Assembly: GCF_019977355.1 (NCBI RefSeq)
Contig: NZ_AP024656.1
Location: 62,001-126,000, forward strand
DNA from: Arthrobacter sp. NicSoilB8
GTDB taxonomy: Bacteria; Actinomycetota; Actinomycetes; Actinomycetales; Micrococcaceae
Direction of reading: 5' to 3'
DNA length: 64,000 nt
The translations under genes were made by a program, and so were the position numbers. The notes under the pieces were generated by a model. It did no database searches and was not told where the DNA came from. It was given only the letters and a program-made list of their open reading frames with translations. This document shows, piece by piece, positions 41,092 through 51,118 of the stretch (the first letter of the stretch is position 1; every line of letters starts with the position of its first letter).

Positions 41092-41842
41092 ATGAGCGTG
41101 AGTCCGGGGAGGGCATGCGTCTTCTGCGGGTCTCCGGGTCCCTTGAATAAAGCGCACGTCGTGGCGCGGTCCTTCCTGCGTGTGCTCCCCAAATCGAACG
41201 AGGGTCTGCGTCAAACAAACACCCGACGCCACCCGACGCCACCCGACGCGAGGCGACTTGGTGCAGTCGATCAGAGAGTCAGACAGGGATCCAAGAGAGA
41301 GGGTTGCGAGGGTCACGTGCCACCAGTGCAATGGTCAGTGGATGGCCGGAGTTGAAGAACAAGCCCGGGCCCTTGTCATTGATCTCGCGGGCAACATCAG
41401 GGTCGAACTGAATCAGCAGAACAGCACTGCAATCGCGCTTTGGGTTGCCGCCGCAGGCGTCGTCGCCGGAAAAATGGGTGATGGACCGGATTTTGTCTCG
41501 GAAGACGGAGCCCACCTCCGCGCCCAGAGTGCGCTGCCCCCTGGTTTCAAGGTGTGGCTAATCTACGGCGACGAGTCCCGTGATGACCTCTTCAGCCAAC
41601 ACCGCGGCGGTCTTACCCGTAATGGTGCCGGCTGGCTTGCATGGTTCTGGATCGGACGCACTATTTCCATGGTGGCCTCCGGTGGTACCAGCCGGTTGCT
41701 AGACGCTCGCCTTGAGGGCATCAGCCCGGTAGTTCAACAATTGCACCCCTTACAGCCCGGCAGGACAAAATGGCCACCTCCCGCGGCGTCATTCACCGGC
41801 GGCATAACCTCTGCGCACATGCACGAGATAGGTTCCCTTTAG
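41092..41842 (+). pseudogene. HNH-like zinc protein broken by a 10-bp repeat expansion
   Basis: Frame 1 encodes CVFCGSPGPLNKAHVVARSF up to the repeat at 41221-41250. The rest continues in the next frame: IRESDRD, VTCHQCNGQWMAGVEEQARALV and a helical C-terminal domain to 41842. CxxC plus CxxCN(G)W(M) is the zinc-and-catalysis pattern of one group of HNH endonuclease-like proteins. Removing one 10-bp unit restores a single open frame of about 246 codons. The gene is therefore off in this sequence but could switch on. Confidence 0.7.
41221..41250 (+). repeat. Three 10-bp tandem repeats
   Basis: ACCCGACGCC, ACCCGACGCC and ACCCGACGCG in direct succession, in the middle of the HNH-like gene. The unit length is not a multiple of three. 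Confidence 0.97.
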
Positions 41843-42296
41843 TGCCTACTAACCCATTTGGAAGGAGGCTGTATAACCCATTGCGGCTGATAGGTCAGCT
41901 ACTGCGGGCGAGGAGGGGCCGGCAGGATCCGGATGAATGGCATCGGATTCACCTGGGCTGGCACTGCACGCCAAGGACTACGCCCGGCCGCTCATCGACC
42001 GAGCATGGTCTGAACGTTTCCCTGCTTCGGTCTCATGTCGCACGTCTGCACAGCTACGTGAAGCATCGCCTTCCGAGGTGTCTCGGGTCCTGGGGTATGC
42101 TCCATCAGGGCCCGTCCGAAGTCCGGATGGCTGGCCGTTGGGGGGAGTTTATGAAGACGTCCGGTGCCCGCACCCTACCTGTTTCACGGGGGGCCTCCGT
42201 TTGGCCGGAACCGAGCTGGCCATGTCGGCAAGCCGAGTGCCATCGGCAGAGGGAAGTCAGGCTGCTTGCTCTGACGGTTACGTGGCTTGGGTAGTC

Positions 42297-43262
42297 ATGC
42301 AGATCACGACACTTCGTGTCTCCAATTCTCAGGCATTCGGTTCCGAACTGACTGAGATCGTCCTCTCTAACGTCACTTACGTCCTGGGGCCGAACGGCGC
42401 GGGCAAAACAGCGGTGCTCGCCGCCTTGTCGCGTCTGTTCAGTCCTCTTTCCGGTCAGCGCAAGATCCAGCTCAGTGACTTCCACATCCCGAAGGACCGC
42501 AGTGCCGCGGACGTTCACCTCGGAGAGCCTGAGCTGTGGATCGAAGTCGACATCGAATTCCCCGAAGCTGGTGAGGACGGACAACACGCATCGGTCCCGG
42601 CTAACTTTGCTCACATGCGAATTGACACTGAAGGCAGTGTCCCGCGCGTTCGAGTTCGCCTGACTGCAGTTCTTGCACCCGACGGCGTCATTGACGAGAA
42701 GATCCAGTACGTGCTCGCCGCCGATGATGACGGGAAGCCGACTTCAACCGTCGACATGAACCGCTTCGATCGCGGCAGCATCGAGGTACACTACCTGCCA
42801 GCGCGGCGCGACCCCGCTGATCACATCTCCTGCACCGCCGCTTCACTCATCGGCCGGACGCTCCGGGCTGCGGACTGGACCGCGGAAAAGGAGAAATTGA
42901 AGGGTCTGTCGGAGCAGGTTACCGACGCCCTGGGCGCAAACGCGGCAGTCGCCAGCCTCGGCGCGCAGCTGACCGCTCAGTGGGGCGGGCTGCACACCGG
43001 AGATTACTTCAAAGATCCGTCACACGCCTTCGGGCGCGGCGACCTCGAAGGAGTCCTCCGGCAGCTCACAGTTTCTTTCACGCCGTCTCCTGACGATGTG
43101 GCTCTTCCGTTCGAGCGGCTTTCTGACGGGCAGAAATCACTGCTCTATATATCGCTGGTCTTGGCGTGGCAGGCCCTCTCGCGAAAGGTGCTGAGGCGCG
43201 AAGAGGCTTCTCTCGACGAACATCGGCTGCGCCCGCCCGTTCACACCGTGATCGCGCTGGAG
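42297..43262 (+). pseudogene. OLD-family ATPase/nuclease, C-terminus deleted (Gabija GajA-like)
   Basis: From ATG 42297 the protein reads QITTLRVSNSQAFGSELTEIVL and the Walker A motif LGPNGAGKTAVLAALSRLF near residue 35. It continues through the OLD ATPase insert (IQLSDFHIPKDRS, LWIEVDIEFPE) to the ABC-like signature RLSDGQKSLLYISLVLAW near 280 and Walker B VIALEEP near 320. An intact OLD nuclease would go on to a C-terminal TOPRIM nuclease domain of about 200 residues. Here the sequence switches at about 43263 to a helicase fragment in another frame. Without TOPRIM it cannot be a nuclease. Confidence 0.8.
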
Positions 43263-43959
43263 GAGCCTATCGAAATGAGCATGAGTCCCAGGACCTGACA
43301 GCTGAGCCAGCAGCGGCGCTGATGCTGAACTACTTGCGGGTCGTGGCGGATGACCGTCGTCCCGACGCCTATGCAGAACTAATGCGCGTTGCTGCGCGAA
43401 CGAGCGACACTGACACGGAGACTCAGGCGTTCGAGAGTAGGCTGCGTCGGCACCTGCGTGATGCGCGAGCTGTTGTGCGGACACAGAACTTCGATCGGAC
43501 GCTTTTCACCTCTTGGAAGCCGCTCATCACGGAATACCTTCGCTTTGTCCCACGCCCCCTTCTCAATGCGCTATCGCCGGCGTACCAACAGGGCAATCGT
43601 CTTGATCAGGTTCTAAACAACGCAATTGCGGCGTTTGAGCGAGAGCTCACCGTCGATGGAGATCCTGTCGCAGCGCTAAACCGCCTTTCAGAGGAGGATG
43701 CGATCCGGCTCCTGACTATCCACAAGTGCAAGGGGCTAGAGTTCGAGAATGTCATCGTTCTCGGCGTTGAGACGGACGTTTTTTCGGGAAACCTCCGCAT
43801 GTTAAGTCAGAGTTCTTCGTCGCAATCTCGCGAGCGAAGGAAGAGCTGGTCGTAACGCACGCGGCCTTCCGCGCCAAACCTGAAGGTGCAAACCAGTATT
43901 GGTCTCAGTACCGGACTCCTTACCAGGAGTTGCTCGGCTATGCGGAAGAGATTGAGTAG
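43263..43959 (+). pseudogene. UvrD-like helicase C-terminal fragment (Gabija GajB-like), frameshifted
   Basis: The frame from about 43270 (LMLNYLRVVADDRRPDAYAE) continues to the UvrD motif V region RLLTIHKCKGLEFENVIVLG near 43720. One T is missing in the run at 43778-43785. The shifted frame then gives SEFFVAISRAKEELVVTHA (motif VI) and RTPYQELLGYAEEIE, stopping at 43957-43959. The ATP-binding half is absent, deleted together with the end of the preceding OLD gene. Confidence 0.8.
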
Positions 43960-43991
43960 TGCAGGACGTTTCGGAATCTCTGTCTTGACAT

Positions 43992-44009
43992 CGTTCAAAC
44001 TGTTGAACG
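43992..44009 (+). terminator. Small hairpin after the helicase remnant
   Basis: CGTTCAA/TTGAACG with an ACTG loop, 33 bases after the stop. No T-run follows, so it is a weak terminator at best or an operator. The remainder to 44235 holds nothing recognisable. Confidence 0.35.
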
Positions 44010-44235
44010 TGTGCGGGCTCCTCCAAGGATGCCGGGCTAGTGTGCGGGAGCTCGGCGACGTCATACGGGCAAATTCCTCCCACCACGGGGGACATCAGAG
44101 CGCTCGTGCAACTATCAGCCTGCTTACTTTACGTAACATCGGTTATCGGCGCTCGAAAACGGGCGGGGGAGTAGAAGAAAAGGAGCTGCTCCTGGCATCA
44201 GGACCGAGTCCTTTTCGCCTGCAAAACGCCGGGGG

Positions 44236-44929
44236 TTAGAACTGCTCAGCCAGAGCCCGGTTCACTGCGGGGATGTCCAGGGAGGCGGGATCAAAAGGCT
44301 CGTCGGATCCGGTCATTTCGGCGACCCATGCGGTGTGTTCGGCGTGGTCAGGATGGGACGGGTCGGCCAAGGCGTCCATGATTTCCTCGTATCCGGGTAA
44401 TCCGCCGGAGTCTTCCAAGGGGCCGCGCCGTGCGCCGCCGACCAGCCGGGCCGGCGGAGCATCGCTGGTTGCTGGCCGGCGGGAAACCAGTTCGAGCCGG
44501 TGAAGCCAGCAGTCGCCGAAGTCGTATTCGTAGAAAGCTGTGCCAGAGCCGAGGGCGAGCAGCTGCTCCAGGGTGCACTCCTCCTCGGGCCTGTCCTCCG
44601 GTTCTTCACATCCCCGCCCGGGGAGCCACTGCAGGACCTCGGAAATCTCGCCGCCAATGGGCCGCAGCGGTGAGAAGGGATCGTCTGGTGTGAACCTGCA
44701 GGTGCGCGTCCTCCCAGTCAAAGGCTGCCTGCAGGACCTGGTGTACCTGGTTCAGAGCCAGGGAGCCGCGGATCTCCAACTGACGCCAAATGGAGGGCTT
44801 GCTGTGGACCAGCTCCACGCGAACCTCCAGGATCGTCTCCCGGCGAATCAGTTTGCCGGCTTCCAGCTTGTCCGTGCTGCCCACTCTTTCAGGGCACGCC
44901 GCTGTACCCAGAACGGGACGCGGGAGCAA
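44236..44929 (-). pseudogene. pRiA4b ORF-3-like protein, frameshifted second copy
   Basis: The N-terminal part (ILEVRVELVHSKPSIWRQLEI, LNQVHQVLQAAFDWEDAHL) and the C-terminal part (FYEYDFGDCWLHRLEL, ARRGPLEDSGGLPGYEEIMDALADP) lie in different frames that cross near 44695. It is related to 38302-38967. The surrounding segment, including 44939-45646, is oriented the same way. Confidence 0.82.
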
Positions 44930-44938
44930 TCCCGCGCT

Positions 44939-45646
44939 TCAGCGCACGTAGGGCGGGACGGAAGCGTCGTTGAATGGCTCGAACCAGTCCTGGATTTTCA
45001 TTGGGGCAAGGCCAAGTTGCATGTTCAATTCGATGTCGTCCTCGAAGCCGTCCATGGCGTTCTGGTAGAGCATCTCGCTGTCCGTGTCTTCGAGCATGTG
45101 TTGTTCAAGCAGGCCACGCCAGTCGTCTGCAAGATCGAGATCATACAGGTCCTGGATGACTTCGACCTGGTCAAAAAGGCAGCGGAGCGCCAGTTCCTGG
45201 GCGACGCAGGAAGGACGGGCCCACCCGCGGGTCAGCGCCCCGGTCATGTCCGTAGCGATGACGAGAAACTGCCGGGCGAAGCGGACGTCGTATTTGTCGG
45301 CGTGTCTGGGCGGCAGTCCGGACAGGACGAAGGTGTTGGCGATGTCCTGGCGATCAATCCGGTCAAGGTCCCGCAACCCGTCGAGATCCTCGAACAGCTG
45401 GTCGATCAGAACGGCGGATGCCTCCCATAGGGCGCCGGCAAGGAGCTTTGCCTGGAACAGACTCCTGTCGCGTCGCTCCGGGGTGATTGAGCCCGCCCAT
45501 TCGAGGTCATCAGGGTCCAGGCGGCTCCGCTGATCCTCCGTCAAATCCTCCAGGCGCGGCACGAAACCCAGCTGCTCCAGGGTCAGGCCCATAAGCCGAT
45601 CCCCCACCTGCAGTGCGTGCTCGACATAGTTCTCTTGTCCGGTCAT
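44939..45646 (-). CDS. Hypothetical acidic protein (235 residues)
   Basis: The protein is rich in Asp, Glu and Leu with predicted helices: YVEHALQVGDRLMGLTLEQLGF at the start, a middle LRDLDRIDRQDIANTFVLSGL, and a late MLYQNAMDGFEDDIELNMQLG. No transmembrane segment or family motif is apparent. It starts at ATG 45646, 131 bp divergent from the ATPase gene. It may be the partner of that ATPase, but this is only positional. Confidence 0.6.
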   Translation of the reverse strand: MTGQENYVEHALQVGDRLMGLTLEQLGFVPRLEDLTEDQRSRLDPDDLEWAGSITPERRDRSLFQAKLLAGALWEASAVLIDQLFEDLDGLRDLDRIDRQDIANTFVLSGLPPRHADKYDVRFARQFLVIATDMTGALTRGWARPSCVAQELALRCLFDQVEVIQDLYDLDLADDWRGLLEQHMLEDTDSEMLYQNAMDGFEDDIELNMQLGLAPMKIQDWFEPFNDASVPPYVR

Positions 45647-45731
45647 GGCCCCGATGCTACCGCCTTACCATTTGGCACTCCCGGAGCACGGACTTGCCCG
45701 GCACGACATCGCTGGCGTACCGTGGCAGAAG

Positions 45732-45756
45732 TTTCACCACTTTCACCAGTTTCACC
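45732..45756. repeat. Three TTTCACC repeats with 9-bp period before the ATPase gene
   Basis: TTTCACC at 45732-45738, 45741-45747 and 45750-45756, ending 21 bases before the GTG start. Closely spaced direct repeats at this position could be an operator or an mRNA leader feature. Confidence 0.5.
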
Positions 45757-45777
45757 TACATTCCCCTAGGAGGTTTG

Positions 45778-46863
45778 GTGCAGAACCCCTTCAAGCCGAC
45801 GGCCGGAGCAACGCCCCCTGCATTGGTCGGGCGGGCCGGGCTTTTGGACGAGTTTGAGTATGGCCTGCAGCAGGGTTCCGGAGCCCCAGGGCTTCTGACC
45901 ATCATCACGGGGTCCAGGGGCATCGGCAAAACAGTCATGTTGAGCGCGGCCGAAGGGATCGCCCGGGCTCACGGCTGGGCCGTCATCTCCCGGACAGCCA
46001 CACCCGGGTTCCTGGCCGGAGTCGGCGACGACATGCTCGCTCTCGTCGAGGAGCTCGGGGACGGGCCTCCTGCCCGGAAAATTACAGCCTTCTCCGCGGC
46101 GGGGTTCGGACTGACAACCCAGCTTCCCCCGGAACGGGTAGCCGACTGGCGCCGCACCGGGAACGAACTGCTGCGTCTTCTGGACGCACAAGGCACAGGG
46201 CTGGTCATCACCATTGACGAGATTCATGCCGTCGACAGGACTGAGATCTCGCAACTGGCTGCCGACGTCCAGCACTTTATCCGCGAAGGGCTGCCTATCG
46301 GCCTGATCTTCGCCGGCTTGCCATCAGCGGTGTCCAACCTCCTCAACGAAGGCGTCGCCACCTTCCTGCGGCGCGCCGACAGGATTAATCTTCACGAAGC
46401 AGCCATCACCGAAGTCACCGCCTCCTACAGCGAGCTCTTCAGCCAGGGAGGCATCAGCATCTCCCCCAGCCTCATTAACGAAGCAGCCGAGGCCACCGAG
46501 GGGTATCCCTTCCTGATCCAACTGGTCGGCTACTACCTCTGGCTCGAAGCCGACAAAGCAGGATGGAAACTGGACCAGAGCGGCGTTCAGCATGCGATCG
46601 CTGCCGCCCAAAGGCGGAACACCCTAGTGGTCCTCGAGTCGGCGCTGTCGGACATTTCTGACAAAGACCGCGAGTTCCTCGACGCGATGGCCACTCAGGA
46701 TGGTCCCTCTACCGCCGGTCAGATCGGCGCCATCCTCAAGTCCAAGCCCAACGTCGTATCCAAGTACCGCAACAGGCTCATCGCCGCGGGCCTAATCGAG
46801 TCCGCAGGCTACGGCAAAGTGGACTTCGCAATCCCCGGACTCCGCCAATACCTCCGCCAATAG
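45778..46863 (+). CDS. STAND/AAA-type ATPase with C-terminal winged helix
   Basis: The 361-residue ATPase of the archaeal-ATPase/ORC-like STAND group has Walker A GSRGIGKT near residue 44, Walker B LVITIDEIHAVD near 144, a sensor region IGLIFAGLPSAV near 180, and a C-terminal winged helix (PSTAGQIGAILKSKPNVVSKYRNRLIAAGLIES). GTG 45778 has AGGAGG upstream; a longer frame upstream covers the repeats and is unlikely. Such stand-alone ATPases are frequent on actinobacterial integrative elements and in some defence loci. Its role is unknown. Confidence 0.82.
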   Translation: MQNPFKPTAGATPPALVGRAGLLDEFEYGLQQGSGAPGLLTIITGSRGIGKTVMLSAAEGIARAHGWAVISRTATPGFLAGVGDDMLALVEELGDGPPARKITAFSAAGFGLTTQLPPERVADWRRTGNELLRLLDAQGTGLVITIDEIHAVDRTEISQLAADVQHFIREGLPIGLIFAGLPSAVSNLLNEGVATFLRRADRINLHEAAITEVTASYSELFSQGGISISPSLINEAAEATEGYPFLIQLVGYYLWLEADKAGWKLDQSGVQHAIAAAQRRNTLVVLESALSDISDKDREFLDAMATQDGPSTAGQIGAILKSKPNVVSKYRNRLIAAGLIESAGYGKVDFAIPGLRQYLRQ

Positions 46864-46929
46864 ATTGACAGTACGTCCGTTGTCGGCGTCTGGGAATCAG
46901 CCGTAATCGGTTGATTATTAGCTGTGGGA

Positions 46930-47080
46930 TCACTTTCCGTGGTCCCCGCGGCGGTGGGCGATACGCACGACGGTGACGGTCAGGATGTTGTTCTGAATCT
47001 CGTAGAGCACGCGGAAATCTCCGAACCAGATCCGCCAGGCTTTTTTGTTCGCCGGCGAGCTTCTTGCGTATATCCCTGCT
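46930..47080 (-). pseudogene. RelE/ParE toxin remnant
   Basis: The minus strand reads DIRKKLAGEQK, then after a one-base shift in an A-rich run AWRIWFGDFRVLYEIQNNIL and VRIAHRRGDHGK to a stop. This is the C-terminal two thirds of a RelE-like toxin. No antitoxin gene remains. Confidence 0.7.
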
Positions 47081-47339
47081 TGTGTCCTGGGTGTGAGCGG
47101 TCAGGAGTTGCCGATCAGCGCCGAAGAGAGGTCGATTCGCTCGCTGCCCGGGTGAGCGGCGACCACAATCGATCACTTGAAGAAACAACACAGCGGGGCC
47201 ACCCAGGACTGGATAGGCCCAAGGTTCACACGCAGGGGTGCCAGTAGAACAATGATTATGGCATCTGATGCAGTATCGTCGGCTCCAAGCCACCTCCCCT
47301 CGTGACGGAACGGTTTCGACCGGTGAAAAGCAGGCCGTC

Positions 47340-47735
47340 GAAGCCGGATGCGCGTCGCCTGGTTCCGGCTAGAAGACCTCGGCGTCCTGATCCGCGCGCA
47401 CCGCACCGATGACAGCGTCACCCGGGCGGTCTCCCGGATCCTGCGCGCGGAGCTCGTGGTGATCGATGATATTGGCCTGCTTCCGGTGGCCACGGACGCC
47501 GCCGAGGGGCTCTGCCGAGGGGCTCTACCGGGTCGTGGACGCAGCCTACGAAAAGCGGTCCGTCGCGATCAGCTCCAACCTTCACCCGGCCGGGGTCGAT
47601 GAGCTCATGCCCAAACCCCTCGCCACCGCGACCGTTGACCGGCTGCTGCACCACGCCCACGTCTGCCAGACCAGCGGTGATTCCGTCCGCCTCACCCAGG
47701 CCCTCACCGGAAAAGGAGTGACCCGACTGAACTGA
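47340..47735 (+). pseudogene. IS21 helper ATPase (IstB) fragment, frameshifted by a 13-bp duplication
   Basis: The first frame reads RVAWFRLEDLGVLIRAHRTDD and AELVVIDDIGLLPVATDAAEG. The second reads LYRVVDAAYEKRSVAISSNLHPAGVDEL to the stop at 47735. A perfect 13-bp tandem duplication (47501-47513, 47514-47526) explains the shift. IS21-like terminal sequence (GGGCAGAACGTAATGGCCAT) follows near 47823. The Walker A half and istA are missing. Confidence 0.82.
47501..47526 (+). repeat. 13-bp tandem duplication in istB
   Basis: GCCGAGGGGCTCT occurs twice without a gap. Removing one copy restores DAAEGLYRVVDAAY. Confidence 0.97.
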
Positions 47736-47930
47736 CCAACCCAAGCGATAGCCAACCCCGCCGAAACCGATCAGTGGGCAGATCTGTTGGCCATCACCGG
47801 GCACATCAACTGGCCGCCGGTGGGCAGAACGTAATGGCCATTGACAGCAGAACGTGTTTGACCGTTCCGCGGCGGTAGGCCTCCCGGGAGTTTCTTCCAG
47901 ATCAGGAACATCAAAGTACGAAAGGGGGCC

Positions 47931-48218
47931 ATGAAGGACTCGCCGTTAAGAACCGAAGCTGAGTATTTTCTATCGCCAATGCCCGGTGATTGCGTTCAGG
48001 GTGAAGACACAGCAAGGCAGCGTTGGCAAGGCACCGTTGATATGGCAGACCACGAGCATGGAGTCATCTGGATATTTACGGACAGCTGCGAACGAAAATT
48101 GCTGGATAATTGCGATCACTCCATCCGGAGAGTGGTGATGCCTGCAGGGGGCCAGAGTGCGGGGACTCGGCAACGGTCCTCGATACGTCCTGCCAGCGTG
48201 AACAAACCCGAAAGTTGA
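47931..48218 (+). CDS. Small hypothetical protein, paralogue of 55816-56214
   Basis: The 95-residue protein shares EHGVIWIFTDSCERKLLDN near residue 42 with EHGLVWVVTDLGERKLLDI in the protein at 55816-56214, and both have an upstream GDCV/GHRIV and W.G(T/S)VD pattern. The core looks like a small beta-barrel with a final helix. AAAGGGGG lies six bases before the ATG. No family name known to me. It precedes a GntR regulator by 90 bp. Confidence 0.6.
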   Translation: MKDSPLRTEAEYFLSPMPGDCVQGEDTARQRWQGTVDMADHEHGVIWIFTDSCERKLLDNCDHSIRRVVMPAGGQSAGTRQRSSIRPASVNKPES

Positions 48219-48308
48219 CTCTGCTGCTGGCCCTTGCCTGGTCCAGAAGGTGGGTGCCCACCAGGTAGCCAGTGGCCGAAAGACCCTAAAGTGGAAGAGG
48301 TAGGAAGC

Positions 48309-49052
48309 ATGGCCCTTAGCACTTCACCTCGCCAGCCCCTCGCAGACGAAATCAGCGGCAAGCTTCGGGAAATGATCCGCTCCGGTGCGTGGACGTTGCA
48401 CGGGCGTATCCCGCCTGAAAGGGAGCTGATGGCAGGACTTGGAGTTTCACGCGGGACTCTCCGCGAGGCAATCAGGGCTTTGGCCCACAGCGGCATGCTC
48501 GATGTGCGCCGCGGGGACGGGACCTATGTCCGCGCTCCGAACGAGTTCGCCGGCGCCGCCCGCCGTGCGCACCTGGACCACACGCAGGAGCACATCCTGG
48601 AAGTCAGAGTGGGACTGGAAACCCAGGCGGCGCGCCTGTGTGCTCGCAACGCAACGGCCGATGACGTGGCCGCACTGCGTGCCCTGCTCACCGAGAGTGA
48701 GGATGCCTGGCTTGCGCGCAACTACGCAGGCTGGGCCCGCGCTGACTGGGACTTCCATGCCCGCGTGGCCCAAGCGTCGGCCAATCCCCTGTTGCGCGAA
48801 CTGTACGTCAGTTTCGGTAACCTCGTTCTGAAAGACTTACTGGCCCAGCATCACCGGCCAGATTTCGACAGGCTCCCGCCGCGTGAGGGCCACGGTCAGC
48901 TGGTGGACGCCATCGTGGCACGTGATGGCGACGCCGCCGCGGCCACTGTCGACAGAACCGAACGCTGTGCGGAGCGTCTGCGGACCCCCGCGCCCTCGAA
49001 GGACGATCGCCCATCAGCAGATGTAACCAATCTGCAGGCTGAGTGCACTTAG
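48309..49052 (+). CDS. FadR-subfamily GntR transcriptional regulator
   Basis: The 247-residue regulator has an N-terminal GntR winged helix (IPPERELMAGLGVSRGTLREAIRALAHSGMLDVRRGDGTYV, residues about 35-78) and a C-terminal FCD ligand domain (VRVGLETQAARLCARNATADDV; metal-binding DFHARVAQAS and GHGQLVDAI). FCD proteins sense carboxylic acids. ATG 48309 follows GGAAG. No target gene is adjacent on the right, since IS debris follows from 49230. Its operon may have been lost. Confidence 0.9.
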   Translation: MALSTSPRQPLADEISGKLREMIRSGAWTLHGRIPPERELMAGLGVSRGTLREAIRALAHSGMLDVRRGDGTYVRAPNEFAGAARRAHLDHTQEHILEVRVGLETQAARLCARNATADDVAALRALLTESEDAWLARNYAGWARADWDFHARVAQASANPLLRELYVSFGNLVLKDLLAQHHRPDFDRLPPREGHGQLVDAIVARDGDAAAATVDRTERCAERLRTPAPSKDDRPSADVTNLQAECT

Positions 49053-49229
49053 GGGCTCGACGCGTTCCTCACATGTTGCGCCTCGGGCGCTGCGCCGGGG
49101 CTTGTATTCCCCGCTCCGGGCTCCGTGCATGGAGGGCAGCGAAGCCAAACGGCTACCTCGCAACCGAGCAGCTATTCGGGTAGCGACGGACTGCTACTCC
49201 CGCCCCATCAATACCCGTCTCTGCCAGTT

Positions 49230-49741
<512 letters not shown>

Positions 49742-49751
49742 CTATATCTCG

Positions 49752-50841
49752 TCAACCCCCAATTTCGCTGCCGGCGGCGGTGTTGAGGTGGCGGAAGAGG
49801 TGTCGGGCGAGGTAGCGCTTGATGCAGCGGCGGATCTCGCGGTCGGTCTTGCCTTCGGCGCGGCGCCTGTCGGCGTAAGCACGGGTTTGGGGGTGGTGGA
49901 CCATCCTAACCATGGCGATGACGTTCAGTGCGCGGTTGAGGCGCCTGTCGCCGCCGCGGTTGAGCCGGTGCCGGGTGGTGTTACCAGAGGAAGCCGGAAT
50001 GGGGTGCACTCCGGCGAGAGCGGCGAACGCGGCCTCGTCCCTGACCCGTCCGGGATGGGACCAGGCGACCAGGACGGTGGCTGCGGTGACCGGCCCGATC
50101 CCGGTCTCCTCGATCAGGGCCGCAGCGGGGCTGGCCTCGACGAGCTCGCCGGTCCGGTTCGTGTTGTCCGTGATCTCGGCGTCAAGGGCGAGGATCCTCT
50201 TGGCCAGCCGCACGGCCTCGGTGCGGGCGGTCGCGGCGGCGAGGTCCTCCTCGCGCGGGCGCCAGCGGGAGATCTCCCCGATCTTCCTGGCGCCGAGGGG
50301 ATACCGTGCGTCGATGCCGAGGTCGGCGATGCGCACGAGGGCGGTCAAGGCGTTCACGGCCCTGGTCCGTTCCCGGGTGAGCTCATCCCGGGCGGTGAGG
50401 AGGATCTGGGCTGCCGCCCGGATCCCTTCGTCCATCCGCGGGGTGCGCAGCTGCTCATCCTCGAGGGAGCACGGCGGCGGCGATGCGCCGGGCATCGATC
50501 GGGTCGGACTTGCCGATGCCGCGGCGCCCTGCCCTGCCCATCCGGCCTGCTGCGACCGCCCGGTAGCCGGCAAGCCCGGTCTGGCGGGCGAGATGAGCCC
50601 CGTAGCTGCCGATGCCCTCGATGACCCACAGGGCGCCGAGGTCTCCACCGGTGCGGCGTGCCGCCCAGGCGATCGCGCGGGCCCTGCCGGTATGGGTGTT
50701 GGGGAAGGCCTCGGTTCCCAGGTGCTCGCCGTTGGAGGTTAGCACCGCGTAGGTGTGGGTCCTGGCGTGGGTGTCCACGCCGATGACGAATGAATGCGTG
50801 TGGGCGACAGTGGTGTTCACGCGATCACGGTTCCTTTCCAT
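49752..50841 (-). pseudogene. IS110-family transposase A, frameshifted
   Basis: The N-terminal DEDD RuvC-like part (SFVIGVDTHARTHTYAVL, WVIEGIGSYGAHLARQ, KSDPIDARRIA) and the C-terminal transposase_20 part (ALIEETGIGPVTAATVLVAW, FAALAGVHPIPASSGNTTRHRLNRGGDRRLNRAL) lie in frames that cross near 50470. All catalytic Asp/Glu positions seem present, so a one-base change inactivated it. It reads toward the istB fragment. IS110 elements lack long inverted repeats, and the ends were not fixed. Confidence 0.85.
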
Positions 50842-51118
50842 GCGGCAGTGTTCCCGGCCGCTGCGGACCGGCGCCGTGCCCGGGAGAGGTCACTTCGAGG
50901 CAGAACTGTGATGGGCCACGATCCCTGGGGGTCGGGCAGGCTTCTTATCAGGCCACCGAGGTGGGCCGGGCTGGCGCCGGCCGCCCACCACGGTCGGACA
51001 GTTCATAGGCAAGGCACCCAAGGGGGCCAGTTCTGTCATGAGCCACAACCGCGGCGAGGCGACCAATGCCAACCCTGCCAGCCGGTACCGGACCAGCCAT
51101 GTAAAGACTCACAGTCTG

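Noticed and set aside
43166..43300. A normal gene start for the helicase upstream of 43263
   Set aside because: The first 35 codons of that frame are antiparallel shadow of the OLD gene; helicase-like sequence begins only at the deletion joint.
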